Part shown: positions 34,638-46,164 of the stretch, piece after piece | How the letters are laid out: each line of letters starts with the position of its first letter | How positions within the stretch are numbered: position 1 is the stretch's first letter | Source of the DNA: Antedon bifida | Lineage: Eukaryota; Echinodermata; Crinoidea; Comatulida; Antedonidae | Direction of reading: 5' to 3' | DNA length: 64,000 bases | NCBI GenBank assembly: GCA_963402885.1 | Contig: OY727093.1 | Span: 10,675,501-10,739,500, forward strand | Translations under genes and position numbers: made by a program | Notes under the pieces: model-generated | Told to the model about the DNA's origin: nothing | The model's input: the letters and a program-made list of their open reading frames with translations, nothing else | Database searches by the model: none

Positions 34638-35771
34638 ATGGATCCGTACGAAGATATCGATTGTTCCTTAATATTCAATGGCTCAGCATACGCAGCTGAG
34701 AATTTAGTGTACTCGACAGGCGATAAGGTTAACATTATGTTTATTATGCCAATTTTTCTGCTCGTCGGTTTGGCGGGAAACGGTACATTCTTGTTTGTTA
34801 CAATGAAAGTTCCAAACATCCAGACGGCAACAAATGGATATCTAGTAAATCTTGCCATTGCAGATATTCTGTTTCTGATTTTTGCGATCACCGAAAAGAT
34901 TGTGTGCTTGATTGCTTCCCCTCTTGAAAGAGACAAGAGTGTACTCGGTATAGGCGGAACTGTTATCTCAGAGATGGCAATCAATTTGTCGTATTTTGCA
35001 TCATTATTCTTTATAACACTTGTTACTGTTGAACGTTATTACGCGGTTTGTACGCCACATGCACGACAAGATACAAACAAAACTTCTGCAATCAAAATCA
35101 TAATAGCCTGGATAATTGCAGGTATATTAGCAAGTACTTTATTAGGCTCTGTTTTGGACAAAAATATCGTTTGCATCTTATGGCCAGACGAATATAATTA
35201 TTTACCGCCGTATATAACAAAATACCATTTTTTAAAACCGTGGATGTCTATTTATGCAAACTTTCTGCAAGGTTTTCTTTTTATCATTTTGTTTGTGGTG
35301 AACACTGTGTTGTATTTCAGAATAGTATACACGCTTGGAGATCGATTACAACTAAACCGAGAAGATTATGCGTGTCTGAAAAGAGATAAGAACATGAAAC
35401 TGAGAAATCAAATCACGAGAACTGTGATTATTAACGGATGCGCATTTTTCTTTTGCCTTGCTCCGTATGAATTTACGTCTATATTTTATGCCATATCGGA
35501 GATAAACAATCACGAGATTCTTGATGGTCCGCAACGCAAACGTTTGCAGTTTGTAGTGCGTGGTTTGGTGTACACCAACGCTATTGTAAATCCAATAATT
35601 TACGTATGTACAAGCCCTAGGTATCGCGAGGCATTTATTACGACTGTATTGGGTAGGAAGAACCAAGGAGACTTGGCTAACGCGAACTCATCAATAACGC
35701 AGCAAACTCAGGGAGGCAGCATGCGAATAAAGCGAACGCCACAGCAAACAACACAAGAGACAACGTGCTAA
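34638..35771 (+). CDS. Class A (rhodopsin-like) GPCR, orphan
   Basis: A 377-residue seven-helix receptor encoded in one exon. Seen: an N-glycosylation sequon (N14-G-S) in a short extracellular N-terminus; TM1 about 33-57 with the GN motif (N48); TM2 about 66-90 with NLAIAD (D76); TM3 about 104-134 ending E132-R133-Y134; TM4 about 152-174 with W158; a loop containing C179; TM5 about 204-232 without the usual proline; TM6 about 258-287 with FFFCLAP, so leucine replaces the toggle tryptophan; TM7 about 303-323 with N318-P-I-I-Y322; then a helix-8-like segment and a Thr/Gln-rich tail. These are family hallmarks of G-protein-coupling receptors at the plasma membrane. The pattern most resembles peptide receptors, but the ligand cannot be inferred. 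Odd: the position 25 residues before R133, normally the disulfide cysteine, is threonine (T108). The start has A at -3 and G at +4. Antisense frames over it are shadows. Confidence 0.95.
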   Translation: MDPYEDIDCSLIFNGSAYAAENLVYSTGDKVNIMFIMPIFLLVGLAGNGTFLFVTMKVPNIQTATNGYLVNLAIADILFLIFAITEKIVCLIASPLERDKSVLGIGGTVISEMAINLSYFASLFFITLVTVERYYAVCTPHARQDTNKTSAIKIIIAWIIAGILASTLLGSVLDKNIVCILWPDEYNYLPPYITKYHFLKPWMSIYANFLQGFLFIILFVVNTVLYFRIVYTLGDRLQLNREDYACLKRDKNMKLRNQITRTVIINGCAFFFCLAPYEFTSIFYAISEINNHEILDGPQRKRLQFVVRGLVYTNAIVNPIIYVCTSPRYREAFITTVLGRKNQGDLANANSSITQQTQGGSMRIKRTPQQTTQETTC

Positions 35772-36243
35772 GTTTTTGAATGGAAAAATGGAAAAAACTT
35801 TATTGAGGGCGCTATTCAAAATACTGAAAACTATATAATTATAATACTATATAATTAAACAATTATTGTTTTAAGTTTGAAAATGACAAGTAAACAATAG
35901 ATCCTTTAAAAGGAATGTATAAGTTGTATAGACATTATTTAGTTTTTCTGTCTCCTTTAATTAATCATCTTTATTTATTCCGGAACAGAACTATTAACGA
36001 TAGTAGAGTAAGAATGCTGGATCTTAAAAACAATGTAATTTAACAAATCCCATTCCGTTACCCATGTTTTGAATATTAGAAACAACATTTAACTCTAAGA
36101 CCAGACAACAGGGGGCTGGCCCTCATGTTCATTCCATTTTGCAAAAATAAATTTTAAAGAATATAAACTTAATATGAACTGAAAAGTTTTCTATGAGATT
36201 AAAAGCCGTTGGCTGGACCACGGATACATTTTTCTGGCAGATT
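35772..36243 (+). other. GPCR 3' flank / probable 3' UTR
   Basis: AT-rich sequence after the stop. The first clear AATAAA occurs at about 36147 (GCAAAAATAAATTTT), about 375 bp downstream, and is a plausible polyadenylation signal. A GAGGGCGC word lies at 35805-35812. No further exon was seen. Confidence 0.4.
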
Positions 36244-36308
36244 GGGGGTTGGAGGGGACGGGGGGGGGGGGGGGCGGTAGGGTAAGGGGGTGTTGGAGGA
36301 TGGTGGGT
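36244..36308 (+). repeat. Poly(G)/G-rich tract
   Basis: A G-rich stretch with a run of 15 G (36260-36274) and separate GGGGG, GGGG, GGG and GGGGG runs nearby. It meets the usual definition of a G-quadruplex-forming sequence on the + strand. The minus-strand frame giving a proline-rich peptide (36129-36326) is an artefact of it. Confidence 0.9.
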
Positions 36309-36699
36309 TAAAAGTAAGGTATTCAAAAGGTTTCGGGTCTGGGTTTCAACTCGATGTCTGGTTTAGGAGAGATACATACACATCGAATTACGACCCAAGA
36401 ATAAAGATGTTCATGTATATATCATATTTATATCATCCGTTTCAGTCAAGTGTTGTGCAATAGAATAATTATGTAATACAGTATATTAGTATGACGTTAT
36501 AGTGTGTGGCCAATCAGTCAGACTAAACCCTAAATAACGCAATATTTGGACCGGGTTAGTGACACGGTTTTATTTAGTTGTACAGGAAAACGCAAATAAA
36601 TCATTTTAGTTAATATGATTTATTTTTATACTTTAAAACCATCATTGTTATTATTATTATTATTATTTGTATTGCACGTTGTAAAGGATTGACAATTTA
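36309..36699. other. Intergenic, no gene seen
   Basis: AT-rich sequence with a short (ATT)n run near 36648-36668. Nothing else is supported. Confidence 0.5.
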
Positions 36700-36862
36700 A
36701 TCAATTTTGTAATAGTTGACATTCATGTTAAGAGGTCACAATCAAATCCTCAGGTCAAGGGCTGTTTTGATCTTGAAAACTCGACATTATACAGGATTTG
36801 AACCAATGACGCTGGGATTGGTAGTCAACCATCCTAACCACCAAGCCACAACTCCACTCTAA
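36700..36862 (-). mobile_element. tRNA-derived SINE, copy 2
   Basis: Read on the minus strand from 36858: GTGGAGTTGTGGCTTGGTGG (A box region), GGTTGACTACCAATCCC, then TTGGTTCAAATCCTG (B box, near 36793). This matches the head of copy 1 at 26398-26465 (GTGGAGCTGTAGCTTGGTGG). The downstream body toward 36700 is diverged and its limit is approximate. Confidence 0.65.
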
Positions 36863-37261
36863 TACTACATTGCTCAGATAACAATATTCAAGAACAAACA
36901 CCTTTCATCTTAAATGTTTCATAATCGCTTTCATCAACATAACAATTATTATTACATTTCTACAGGGAACATTATAATGGAATAATTATGACTATCACAT
37001 CCTCTTATAAAAGGACGATGAACCTCATCAATAACAACATTAACCTACTGTACTGTTAATTTGTGTTTAAATTAATCACGTCTTTCTTCGGTTGCAATCA
37101 AGCAAAGGCCAAAGTGGCATACATATACACTCACATTGGATTACATTTATATCTTTAGAAATATCATGATATCACAGTCAATTAGACCAGATATATTACA
37201 TATGTATACATGTTCGAACGTCACATAAGACAAGTTATAATCGAATTGCTAGTTTCAAAAT

Positions 37262-37507
37262 TATACTATTTGTCGGGTTTGCCTATTTAAAGGGCAGCGG
37301 TATTTCAAAAGAGCGACACAATGGTTAGTTGCCTGTGGTGCAGATAATATTTCTAAAAGTGTCATTGTTAATTATAGAAATGAAACATGGGATACATGTA
37401 TAGCATTCTATTAATAATTCTATCTTGTAACATTTCAGTGAACATCTCATTGAGACTGTGCCTCTGATTTAAAAGAGATACAATAAAAGTTCAGTTCAGT
37501 TCAATCA
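37262..37507 (+). mobile_element. LINE/SINE 3' end with GTTCA tail
   Basis: The segment ends CTGTGCCTCTGATTTAAAAG, AGATACAATAAAAG and then three GTTCA units (about 37489-37505), a composition typical of the 3' ends of LINEs or SINEs that end in a short tandem tail. No RT codons were identified upstream, so the left limit is a guess. Confidence 0.45.
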
Positions 37508-37539
37508 CAAAATATTGTATTAAATATTTACATATAAGT

Positions 37540-39900
37540 TGACTTACAGTACTGCAACAGGATGGCCATCATCCTACAATTCATTACCATTGTCAGCTCA
37601 ATCACCAGTAGCGACATTCAAATTGAAATCATCAATTGTATTCATTGTTTCTTATCACAATCTTAATATTACATTTTTATCAACTGAATCATTATTATCT
37701 TCCTTATCACTTACATTTTCTATCATTCTCTCTTCATTATTCCAGCTTTCTCATCGTCATCATCATCATCACATTTTCTATCATTCTTTCTTCATTATTC
37801 CAGCTTTATCATCGTCATCAGCATCATCCTCGTCGTCATCATCATCATCCTCATCATCATAACCATGCTCAAAATCAGCATCATCATCATCCTCATCAAC
37901 AATCACAATAAGTTTTCTTCAAAATAAAAATAATGTTAACATCATCACCGATATCATTATAAAAAATTGTTTTATCATTAAATTCATTCTTATCACCAAT
38001 TTAACATAATCAATATAAGCATAGGGCTATCCGTTATTAAACACACTATTTAACATCATCATATCATCAATATCAATGACTATTGCATATATTATTAAAC
38101 TAATTCTTATCATTGCATCATCAATATTAACAACAATAGTATATTCATCATTAAACTAATTATTATCAACAACATCAACGCATTATCAATAATAAATTCA
38201 TTGTTATTATCATCCTAACATATATTCAACAGCGTCTTTATCATAAACTCATTCTATCAAAATGTTAACATCATCGATCATAAATATCAACAATAACAAA
38301 TCCAATCCTTATCACCATTTTAACACTATCATATCATCAAATATTAACAGCGTCTCTATAATTAATTTATCAATAAACTAATTCTTATCACAATTTTAAC
38401 ATCATAATAGCATCAATGGCATCAATATCAACAGCGTTTCCATCATTAAATTCATTCTTATCACCATTTTAATAACGTCATCGATCATAAATATCAACAA
38501 TAGCAAATTCATCATTAAACTAATTCTTATCACAATGTTAACATCATCATATCATCAATATCAACAGCTTCTCCAACATTAAATTCATTCTTATCCTCAT
38601 TTTAACATCATCATAACATCAATATAAACAGCTTCTCCATCATTAAATTCATTCTTATCACCATTTTAACATCATCGATCATAATATCAACAACTTATCC
38701 ATCATTTAGTTATTACCATTTTATTATAAAATCTCCGCATCGTTAATATCAACATCAACTCATTCGTATCAAAATGTTAACAACATCGCATCAATATTTT
38801 TTCATCAACAAAATCATTCTAATTATTATCTTAACAACATCAACAGCACGGTTGTTATTAAACCCATTCGTATCACTATCTTAACACCATCGATCATAAA
38901 TCTCAAAATAGCAAATTCATCATAGACATCAATGACTATCACCATTTTAACATCATCATATCATATTATTATCATCGGTATCACTATTAACAGCACCTTC
39001 ATCACACATTAAATTCATTCGTACATCATCTTAACACGACATCATCAATATCATCAGCAATGTCATATTCATCATTAAACTCATTCTTATCAAAATCTTA
39101 ACAATGTCGCATTATCATTATTATCATTATCATCAACAATATTATCTTCATTATTAAACTTATTCTTAACAACACCGACCGACACCAACAATATCTTCAT
39201 AGAATAGTCATTATTAATCTAATTATTATTATCCCAATCACCATCATCATCATCATCATCAATAATAATATCTTCATCATTAAACTTTATTCTTATCATC
39301 ATCATCAATCCGCACCATCAATCGACATCATAATACATTAGCAACAATCTTAATTAATAAACTTACTCTTATCAACATCATAACCGCGCCTTCCTCTTCA
39401 ATCAAGATTCTTTATAACATCACCGCCATTTTTGTTATCATTATAAAGATAATTAAATTCACTCTCATACATCTTTGCATCATCATAATCAGTATTGTCA
39501 TCATTTTCTTGGTAATCTTCTTATCATTGTTATTGTCACCAATACTATCATCTTGCTCATCTTCAATGTCAATATTTAAGTCATTTTTAACAACAGCAGC
39601 ATCGTCAATGTTTGTATCGACAACTGCAATAACTATCATCACTAATTGTTATATTATCATCACTAATAACATCATAACATCAAGAATATTACTTATACAA
39701 TATTCAGTTTTTCAGCAGTCATCAAAAACATTCAGTTAAAATCAATATCATTACATTCATCAATAACAAAGTCATTAATCATCATGTCAATGTCAACCTT
39801 TTTCATCTTCATCAAAAGTAGCAATAATAATCATAATCAGCAATCATCATCATCACCCCAATAATCATCCTCATTACAATAATAATCACTCACTTTGTCG
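37540..39900. repeat. Decayed CAT/ATC-rich satellite, G-poor
   Basis: About 2.3 kb dominated by ATC, CAT, AAC and TTA words with very little G on this strand. Beneath the simple sequence there is a degenerate longer unit of roughly 60-80 bp: ATTAAATTCATTCTTATCAC, then CATTTTAACATCATC, then ATCATAAATATCAACA and a short GC(T/G)TCTCCATC segment, recurring for example near 38452, 38581, 38641 and (as ACTAATTCTTATCA) 38384 and 38519. Pure (CAT/ATC)n blocks lie at 37757-37860 and 39240-39265. Serine/histidine-rich and Asp-rich frames over it are artefacts. Confidence 0.85.
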
Positions 39901-40504
39901 TCATTCCCATGTACTCTCTGAATAACAAACTATGTCATGTTATTGGCATAATGATGTGTAACGTACAGTAACTGAGAGATATTACCATATTCGACAAATA
40001 AAACGTTTCATAGCCTCGACGAAATCAACATCAAAATTACTGTAAATAATTAATGACGTAGTAACCTTTAATTACACATTCGAACTGTATAAGTTATTCA
40101 GCGAGGAGGACTAAGAGTGTTATAACAAATGTAAAAATGTAAAAAAGAAAAGCCGATAATAACATGTATGAGAGATTTTTGGCTTAAGTATTCAATACAT
40201 TATGAATAATTTGTAAAGGTAATAAACAACACAATTATTAATTTATACCGAAACCTGTAGACAGAGTTGTTTCTTTCTGGAACGCGCTGTCAGGGATAAT
40301 CACAGTTAAAAACACGGTGTATTTTTTAAAAACTGAGTGGGCCGGGTTAAGAGTGGGCTGACCTAGATTAACTTAGAATTAAATAAGACTACATAATTAT
40401 TTGGCTTTGGCACTAGAGGCGAAAGTATATGTCTTTCAATATAATATCGACTAATCTAATTACATGAATAGACTACTCACGGCTATAACATATGATATAT
40501 AAGG
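39901..40504. other. Intergenic, no gene seen
   Basis: Interrupts the two CAT-rich blocks. Ordinary AT-rich DNA with a GC-richer patch at about 40260-40370 (CTGGAACGCGCTGTCAGGG and GGGCCGGGTTAAGAGTGGGC); no frame or RNA is supported. Confidence 0.45.
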
Positions 40505-41221
40505 AATATATCACCATCATTGGTACACAAACCGAATCAATTCCATCATCATCACAATCATTAACATCAACGTCATGATCATCATCGTTATCATCATCAT
40601 CACCATCATTAACACCAACGTCATGATCATCATCATCATCTTCATAGTCATCTTCCAACAACATCATACGCATTATTTATCATTAGTTATCAACATAAAT
40701 ATCAACAATTGCTATCGAGAATAACCATTAGATCTAATATAATGGCATTATTCTATTCAATATTATCATCACGACCAACAACCAACAGAAACACAATTGC
40801 AATTAATGAAAATTTCAATTATTAACATAGTTTTAATTATCAATGTTGTATCGAGTGTCAACACATTTATTATTATTATTATTATTCGATATCGATCATC
40901 ATCATCAATATCGATCGTCAGTGTCACTAACATCATTATTATTTTTTCACTATATTTTCTATCACTCATAACTAATTGAATAATCATTATCATCTTTAAT
41001 TCTATAATCATCGACATGATTGCTGACGTCATAATAAACAACATACATAGCCATAACAAAATTATTATCAAATTATCATCAAATCATCATCATTTACTAA
41101 TCATCATGATCAACACCATTCTCATTATCATCTCTGACAAAAACCCCATTATCATTGGCAACTGTTTTAACATTTATCATCACCATCAACAGTCATCATT
41201 ATTATCAGCAATATCGTTATT
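40505..41221. repeat. Second CAT/ATC-rich block
   Basis: Same composition as 37540-39900. It includes a 60-bp direct repeat of ATCATCATCACCATCATTAACACCAACGTCATGATC type (near 40560 and 40605), (ATT)n near 40870-40890 and many ATCATC words. Both strands carry low-complexity frames that are not genes. It ends directly at MITE B copy 3. Confidence 0.8.
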
Positions 41222-41368
41222 AAGCTTGGTACTAGGACGCAACTCAAGGACGTAGACGCAAGTTGACCAATGACAAGCGACATTTCGAATAAGTCATCGC
41301 TTGTGATTGGTCAAATCCCTTAAGTTGCGTTACGTAGTTGTGTTGCGTCTCTATTGGAACCACGTATT
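41222..41368. mobile_element. MITE family B, copy 3
   Basis: It begins AAGCTTGGTACTAGGACGCAACTC and ends GTTGCGTCTCTATTGGAACCACG. The inner core is GTTGACCAATGACAAGCGAC facing CATCGCTTGTGATTGGTCAA. Very close to copies 1 and 5 in the core. Non-coding. Confidence 0.85.
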
Positions 41369-41732
41369 AAATACAAACAGTAGTTGAATGTATTTGTTGA
41401 CTATTCTCTTATTAGATTATACTGTAAAGCCTTATACTACATATTTCAGATAATGTTACAACGATCTATGTTTATTGTTAACAGAAGTACAATTCATATA
41501 TAAATTTGTTAATAAAGCAATACATTATAATAAATATTATTGTTCAATTGTGTAAATTACCCTGGCATTACTAACAATAATAATTGATTGTATCCAATAT
41601 TGATTTCCTTGTATAATGTGTTATGTGTTGAATAAAATTAATCGTTTTCCTCAACAATGTTGTTTTAATGGGGTATTTGTTTTCGGGTTTTAATGCTGAT
41701 TATTCAATATTTATAATATACACATTTAAAAA
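41369..41732. other. Intergenic, no gene seen
   Basis: AT-rich unique sequence; no supported feature. Confidence 0.5.
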
Positions 41733-42340
41733 CTAGAGGGTACTCCGAGAGTACAAACCTCCGCCTACTGTAAAATTCCCCTACATAAAATGTCCCGGAA
41801 AATATATATATATATATTTTTTTTTATTAGTTGTAAGTGTAAATAGGCTAACTGCACACTACAAAGTTGTGGATGAGAGTTTGGTGTAATGGTTATGTAT
41901 CCAGCCTCTCACAGTTGAGATTGCTGGTTCAAGTCCCGCCGAGGTTGTTTTTTTTTTATTTTTTTAAAATTATTTTTTTAAATTTTTTTATTTCTTTTTT
42001 TTTGTGGAGCTTGATCTTTGACCCTGGACCTTCAAAATGTAAACACAATTATATGATGAGTCATTGGTCATTGTGGCTAAGTTTGGTGAGAATCGGATAA
42101 AAACTGTGGTCTCTAGGCAGTAAAATAGTTTTTTGTTAGTTGTGACCTTGACCTATGACCTTTTCCCCTCAAATTCGAACTCGTCCGAGCTTTTGGGGCA
42201 TAGATCATTGTGGCCTAATTTGGTGAGAATCGGATAAAAACTGTGGCCTCCATGCTGTTCACAGACAGACGGACAAACAAACAGACACACACACACAAAC
42301 ATACAGGGTGAAAATATAACCTCCTTGGCGGAGGTAATAA
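41733..42340 (+). mobile_element. Long tRNA-derived SINE, ~600 bp
   Basis: Starts CTAGAGGGTACTCCGAGAGT followed by AACCTCCGCC, and ends ACCTCCTTGGCGGAGGTAATAA. The tRNA-like part (about 41868-41945) has a TTTGGTGTAATGG A box, a CCTCTCACAG anticodon region reminiscent of tRNA-Glu (CTC) and a GGTTCAAGTCCCGCC B box, followed by a ~60-bp T-rich run with (TA)n upstream. The body holds two diverged tandem copies of a ~140-bp module, each with GACCTT, ATTGTGGC and TTGGTGAGAATCGGATAAAA (near 42084 and 42221). The tail contains ACAGACAGACGGACAAACAA and (CA)n. A near-identical tail style is known from RTE/SINE repeats of many marine invertebrates. Short frames over it are incidental. Confidence 0.75.
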
Positions 42341-42480
42341 TAGAGTGTTTCGATTTGCGACGACTTAGAACTACTGAATTACGTCGTACATTACGGTAAT
42401 ACATTGTGCGCATGCGGGGACATTATGACGTGCTTTCTTTCCCGTTCCGGAACAATGATTACACGGTCCTAGGTAGTTGC
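42341..42480. promoter_or_regulatory. CpG-rich promoter-like segment
   Basis: Directly after the SINE lies a patch with dense CpG, a perfect NRF1 core TGCGCATGCG (42407-42416), a TGACGTG half CRE (42426) and the palindrome GTTCCGGAAC (42444-42453), which contains facing ETS-type GGAA sites. This combination is typical of housekeeping-type promoters in bilaterians. No clear TATA box or downstream exon could be identified, and the direction is unknown. Confidence 0.4.
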
Positions 42481-43231
42481 AAATAGAATCTTCCGTTAAT
42501 TCGTTAATTTTATAATAGTTATAAGGGGAACTGTACTCAAATGCTTTTGAAGGCTATAGTTAGCTATATTTAGATATAATCGCCTCATTGCTTTTCCCGC
42601 ACGCGATTTTTTTTTTCGTACATAAGTTGGGGACCCCTTATGTGAAAGGAAAAAATAAATCACGTCCCGCATCCCGCACCGTCGAAATACTGACTGAAGC
42701 GAATGTTTTGCTTTGTTTTCAATTCAGTCGTATATTAGGCCTATATAATACGACTGAATAAAAACTTGATTTTCAGTCTTATACATTAGAGTACATTCTC
42801 ATTATAAATGTCAAATGATTTATGACGGTTTTTTTTTATTGTATATAGTTTAAATCCATTTATACAATCCATTACAAATATAATTTATGATTAGCAATTT
42901 TATATTGGCAATTACTCTGGCAATTAGGACTATGTTGATGGATTAATAGAAACACATCTTTTTAGGGTTCAAATGTGAGTGACTTTTGGAATACTAAAAA
43001 CCATAATCAAAATAGATGACAGTAACAAGCTCAGTTTATTAACGTGTAATTACCATTTAATTCGTTGTTTAGACACGATACACGTGTATGAGGACTAAAC
43101 ACCGTAATTGTTTTTACATTTGCATCCACTACAAGAGCAGTGTAAAATGACAACATATCAATTTTATGCTTGGTTGTTGTTGACGGCCGAAATGTCAGTA
43201 ATAAATGAGATACAAAATAAATCCTAATCTT
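42481..43231. other. Intergenic, no gene seen
   Basis: A poly(T) run lies near 42608-42617, with an ACGTACATAAGTTGGGGACC segment after it, and an interrupted inverted pair of TAATACGACTGAATA (about 42726 and 42744). Otherwise unremarkable AT-rich DNA. Confidence 0.45.
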
Positions 43232-43382
43232 AAAGCCGTGTCTTATACACTATCAAATAGTTTGACCAAAAAAATCTTTGATTTGCCCAAATATAGTAGT
43301 GATATGCCCAAATATGGTACTGATGACATCATTGTGTCCATATATGGGCACATCGCATTTTTTTTGCCACATAAAGTTTGAA
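43232..43382. mobile_element. MITE family A, copy 3 (right end lost)
   Basis: It begins AAGCCGTGTCTTATACACTATCAAA and shows TGCCCAAATATGG twice in tandem (near 43286 and 43306), then ATTGTGTCCATATATGGGCACATC and GCCACATAAAGTTTGAA. It lacks the final GATAGTG...GACAGAGC. The internal ~20-bp duplication is unique to this copy. Confidence 0.8.
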
Positions 43383-46164
43383 TAATTAGATAGTTAGTCA
43401 GATTAATTGATATTACATTGTCATCACTATTATTTTATGAGATAACAACTCCTAATAATCCCACGTTACTTAGACCATGGACCTACTGTAGGTCCATGCT
43501 TAGGCATTACATCTAATAATTTTACGAATTGTTTTGGATCAAGTACCAAGTAACGTCATATGACGTCTGAGAGGATTTAAACATATTCATATTGGAAGCA
43601 TAAAAAGGGAACCAGAAGCAGCACGTATTTTTTTCTCCAAACAATACTTCCCTTCGGGTAAGAGGTCATGCTTGTCATTTTTTTTAGAATTTACAATTTA
43701 TCATTTATTACATATTAGATAAACATCGATACGCAGTTATCAACTCATAATAGTATCCAATTATCAATAAAGACATCGCTTATATATGGATTAACTTTTA
43801 TCCATAGCTTATTCTATATTTACATAAATAAAACATGCATTTAACTTGATTAATTGCACGCATTATTTGGCATTCAATTAATTTAATTGGAATATCTATA
43901 TAATGTTCATGTATGATAAATACGATAAATTGTGATGTTTTGTTTACGTGTAGGCCTAATTTTCCAAACAGTATTACAAAATGTATTGTTGCACTGACAA
44001 TTAACAATTTTATACGGAATTTATTAAATAAGATATATACTAAACGTTAAGTTAAACATAAACATTGGTAGAATTTTAACAAATACACAATAACATTTAA
44101 ACTGATTATTAAGAAAATTAACCACTGCCTCATTTACAATATACTGCATTATGTCCTCCAAAAAGCCAACACAACAAAACCCCAACATCTTTGAATAGTA
44201 AAATCCTGGTGATGTTGATCGAATTTCATAGTAAAAACACACATAGATTAGTTAATAATGGTTAAATGCTATATGCCTGCTAGGTTCAATTATCTTTAGC
44301 AAGTTATTCTGCAACCGTATGCGCAACGGATAATTACTTGCAATCAGGAAAATATTTTTACAAAAATTCTACAAGCTCGATGACAAAGAACAACTCTTCT
44401 ACGACTTGTTTCTTAACGGTAAAGAGTAATGAACGTATGTAGTGCAAATGTTACAGTTGTAGCTACTTTCAACGTGTGTTCTGACATTTAAAGTAGCAAT
44501 AGGCACTACATATAGGTCATAGAACTAGTTACGAAACAGGCAGGATTTTGGTGATCTCAGTGTATTAAAACTCCCAAGAAAACAGTCAGCAACCTCATAA
44601 CATAGCGATCACTACTACCTCATTACGGTAGCGAGAAGGAGATTCTAGGTATCTGTGGCCTGTAATGGGAACTGTTTGTCGTGGGTCTAAATGTTCCGGG
44701 TTTGATTTTCTATTGAATATTATAAAATATAAATTATAATTAAGCAGAACGAGCGTCTTGAACGTATACTTTTATTATTATGAAACATTGATTGTTCTTT
44801 CGATTCGGTTTCGATTTTAATACTATTTTCCTCATGAAAAAATGCTTCAAATTTACATGAACGATAGTTAATCTTGGTGAAATTGTTAACATATGTAGCA
44901 CCATCTTTTCTTTACCGCTGTTGAAAACAAATAAAACAAGTTTAGACATATTTTACAATACACAATAGATATGTTAAAACTCGTGGATTAACCCTTTAAA
45001 ATAGTAAATAGCGTAACGTATTCTGTATTGAACTAATAGGCCTAAGTGTGCAGGTTTTCTGTTACTAACATTCAGTTCAGGTTGTTTGCAGTTCTCAATG
45101 TTATCTAGAACATGTGCAAGTTAAATGTCTATGTTTCAGAAAATACTTTTTATGATACATAATATAGTATTCGATACTTCACAATGTTATTTAGACGTTT
45201 GTTTAATAATTGAAATTTGAATGTCAAGTGGATTTCATTTGCATATACTTGGATACTTAACACTGGACTAACATACGTTAGTTCCCAACTTGTTTTATAA
45301 ACAATATTAGGGCGAAGGGAGAAAGCATCGTGTTACGAATAAAGCATGAAAAGTATAAATACAAATAAGTAATACAAATACCCACTGCAGTAAATACATA
45401 TACATAATTGATTTACGGTAGAAAAATTCGTAGATGTTTGATAGAATTAATTTAAAATGTCATTTACCTCACTAATATTATTAACGTTTCTGATTATGTC
45501 AGCTATTATAAAGAGAACTGTAATCGTTATTCAACTAATATTGATTTTTGTCTTTCATTATCTAGGCACCGAGGCAATAATTAAATTCTAGAATGAGATT
45601 AGATTGTAATACTGCGATACACTGTTTGATAGAAAGTCTAATGTATAATGATTAAACCTTTTTGTCATTTACATATGCTTCGAAACACTAGGGAAGTCAG
45701 CTTTGTCAAAAATATTTCCATTATGTAGCTTGACTTTGCAAAGTACAGTATACTGTACTTTCTCTGTATGTTTAAATTTATGTATATAATAATTGTTTGT
45801 ACGGTAACATCAACAGTTTCAAGTTATCGTTCTGTTATTTATTTTTTTATTTTATCTTATACTTATTAATTGTTTGCCAAATACTAGGGTGGATGTGTGC
45901 TCTTAACAAATCGTTTTATCTATTACGTATAACAACATACCATAATGGTGACGTCAAAAAAGCTGATTAAAATCTCGAGTTATCTTAATCTTCAATATGA
46001 ACCGAAATAATAAATAGAACGCCCTCTGTTGCTATCTACATTTCTCCAAGTATTCCGCTTAGTTTGTGACAGCATGGATTGGAGGTATTTTATTTTAAAT
46101 CTCCATGGTGAGAGCTAGTTGTTTGTTTATATTTTTGCAGTGCGGCTGTTACATTAGCAATAAT
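43383..46164. other. Intergenic, no gene seen
   Basis: AT-rich unique DNA. An 11-bp perfect palindrome CATGGACCTAC-T-GTAGGTCCATG lies at about 43477-43499, and a TGACGTCA site near 45951. Short minus-strand frames at 43798-44007, 44024-44242 and 44740-44949 have no motifs. Confidence 0.5.

Noticed and set aside
34592-35666. Antisense frames of 130 and 104 codons
   Set aside because: They are shadows of the GPCR coding region on the opposite strand.
37539-41255. Ser/His-rich and Asp-rich low-complexity frames
   Set aside because: They come from CAT/ATC simple sequence; no start context, conserved domain or splice signals were seen.
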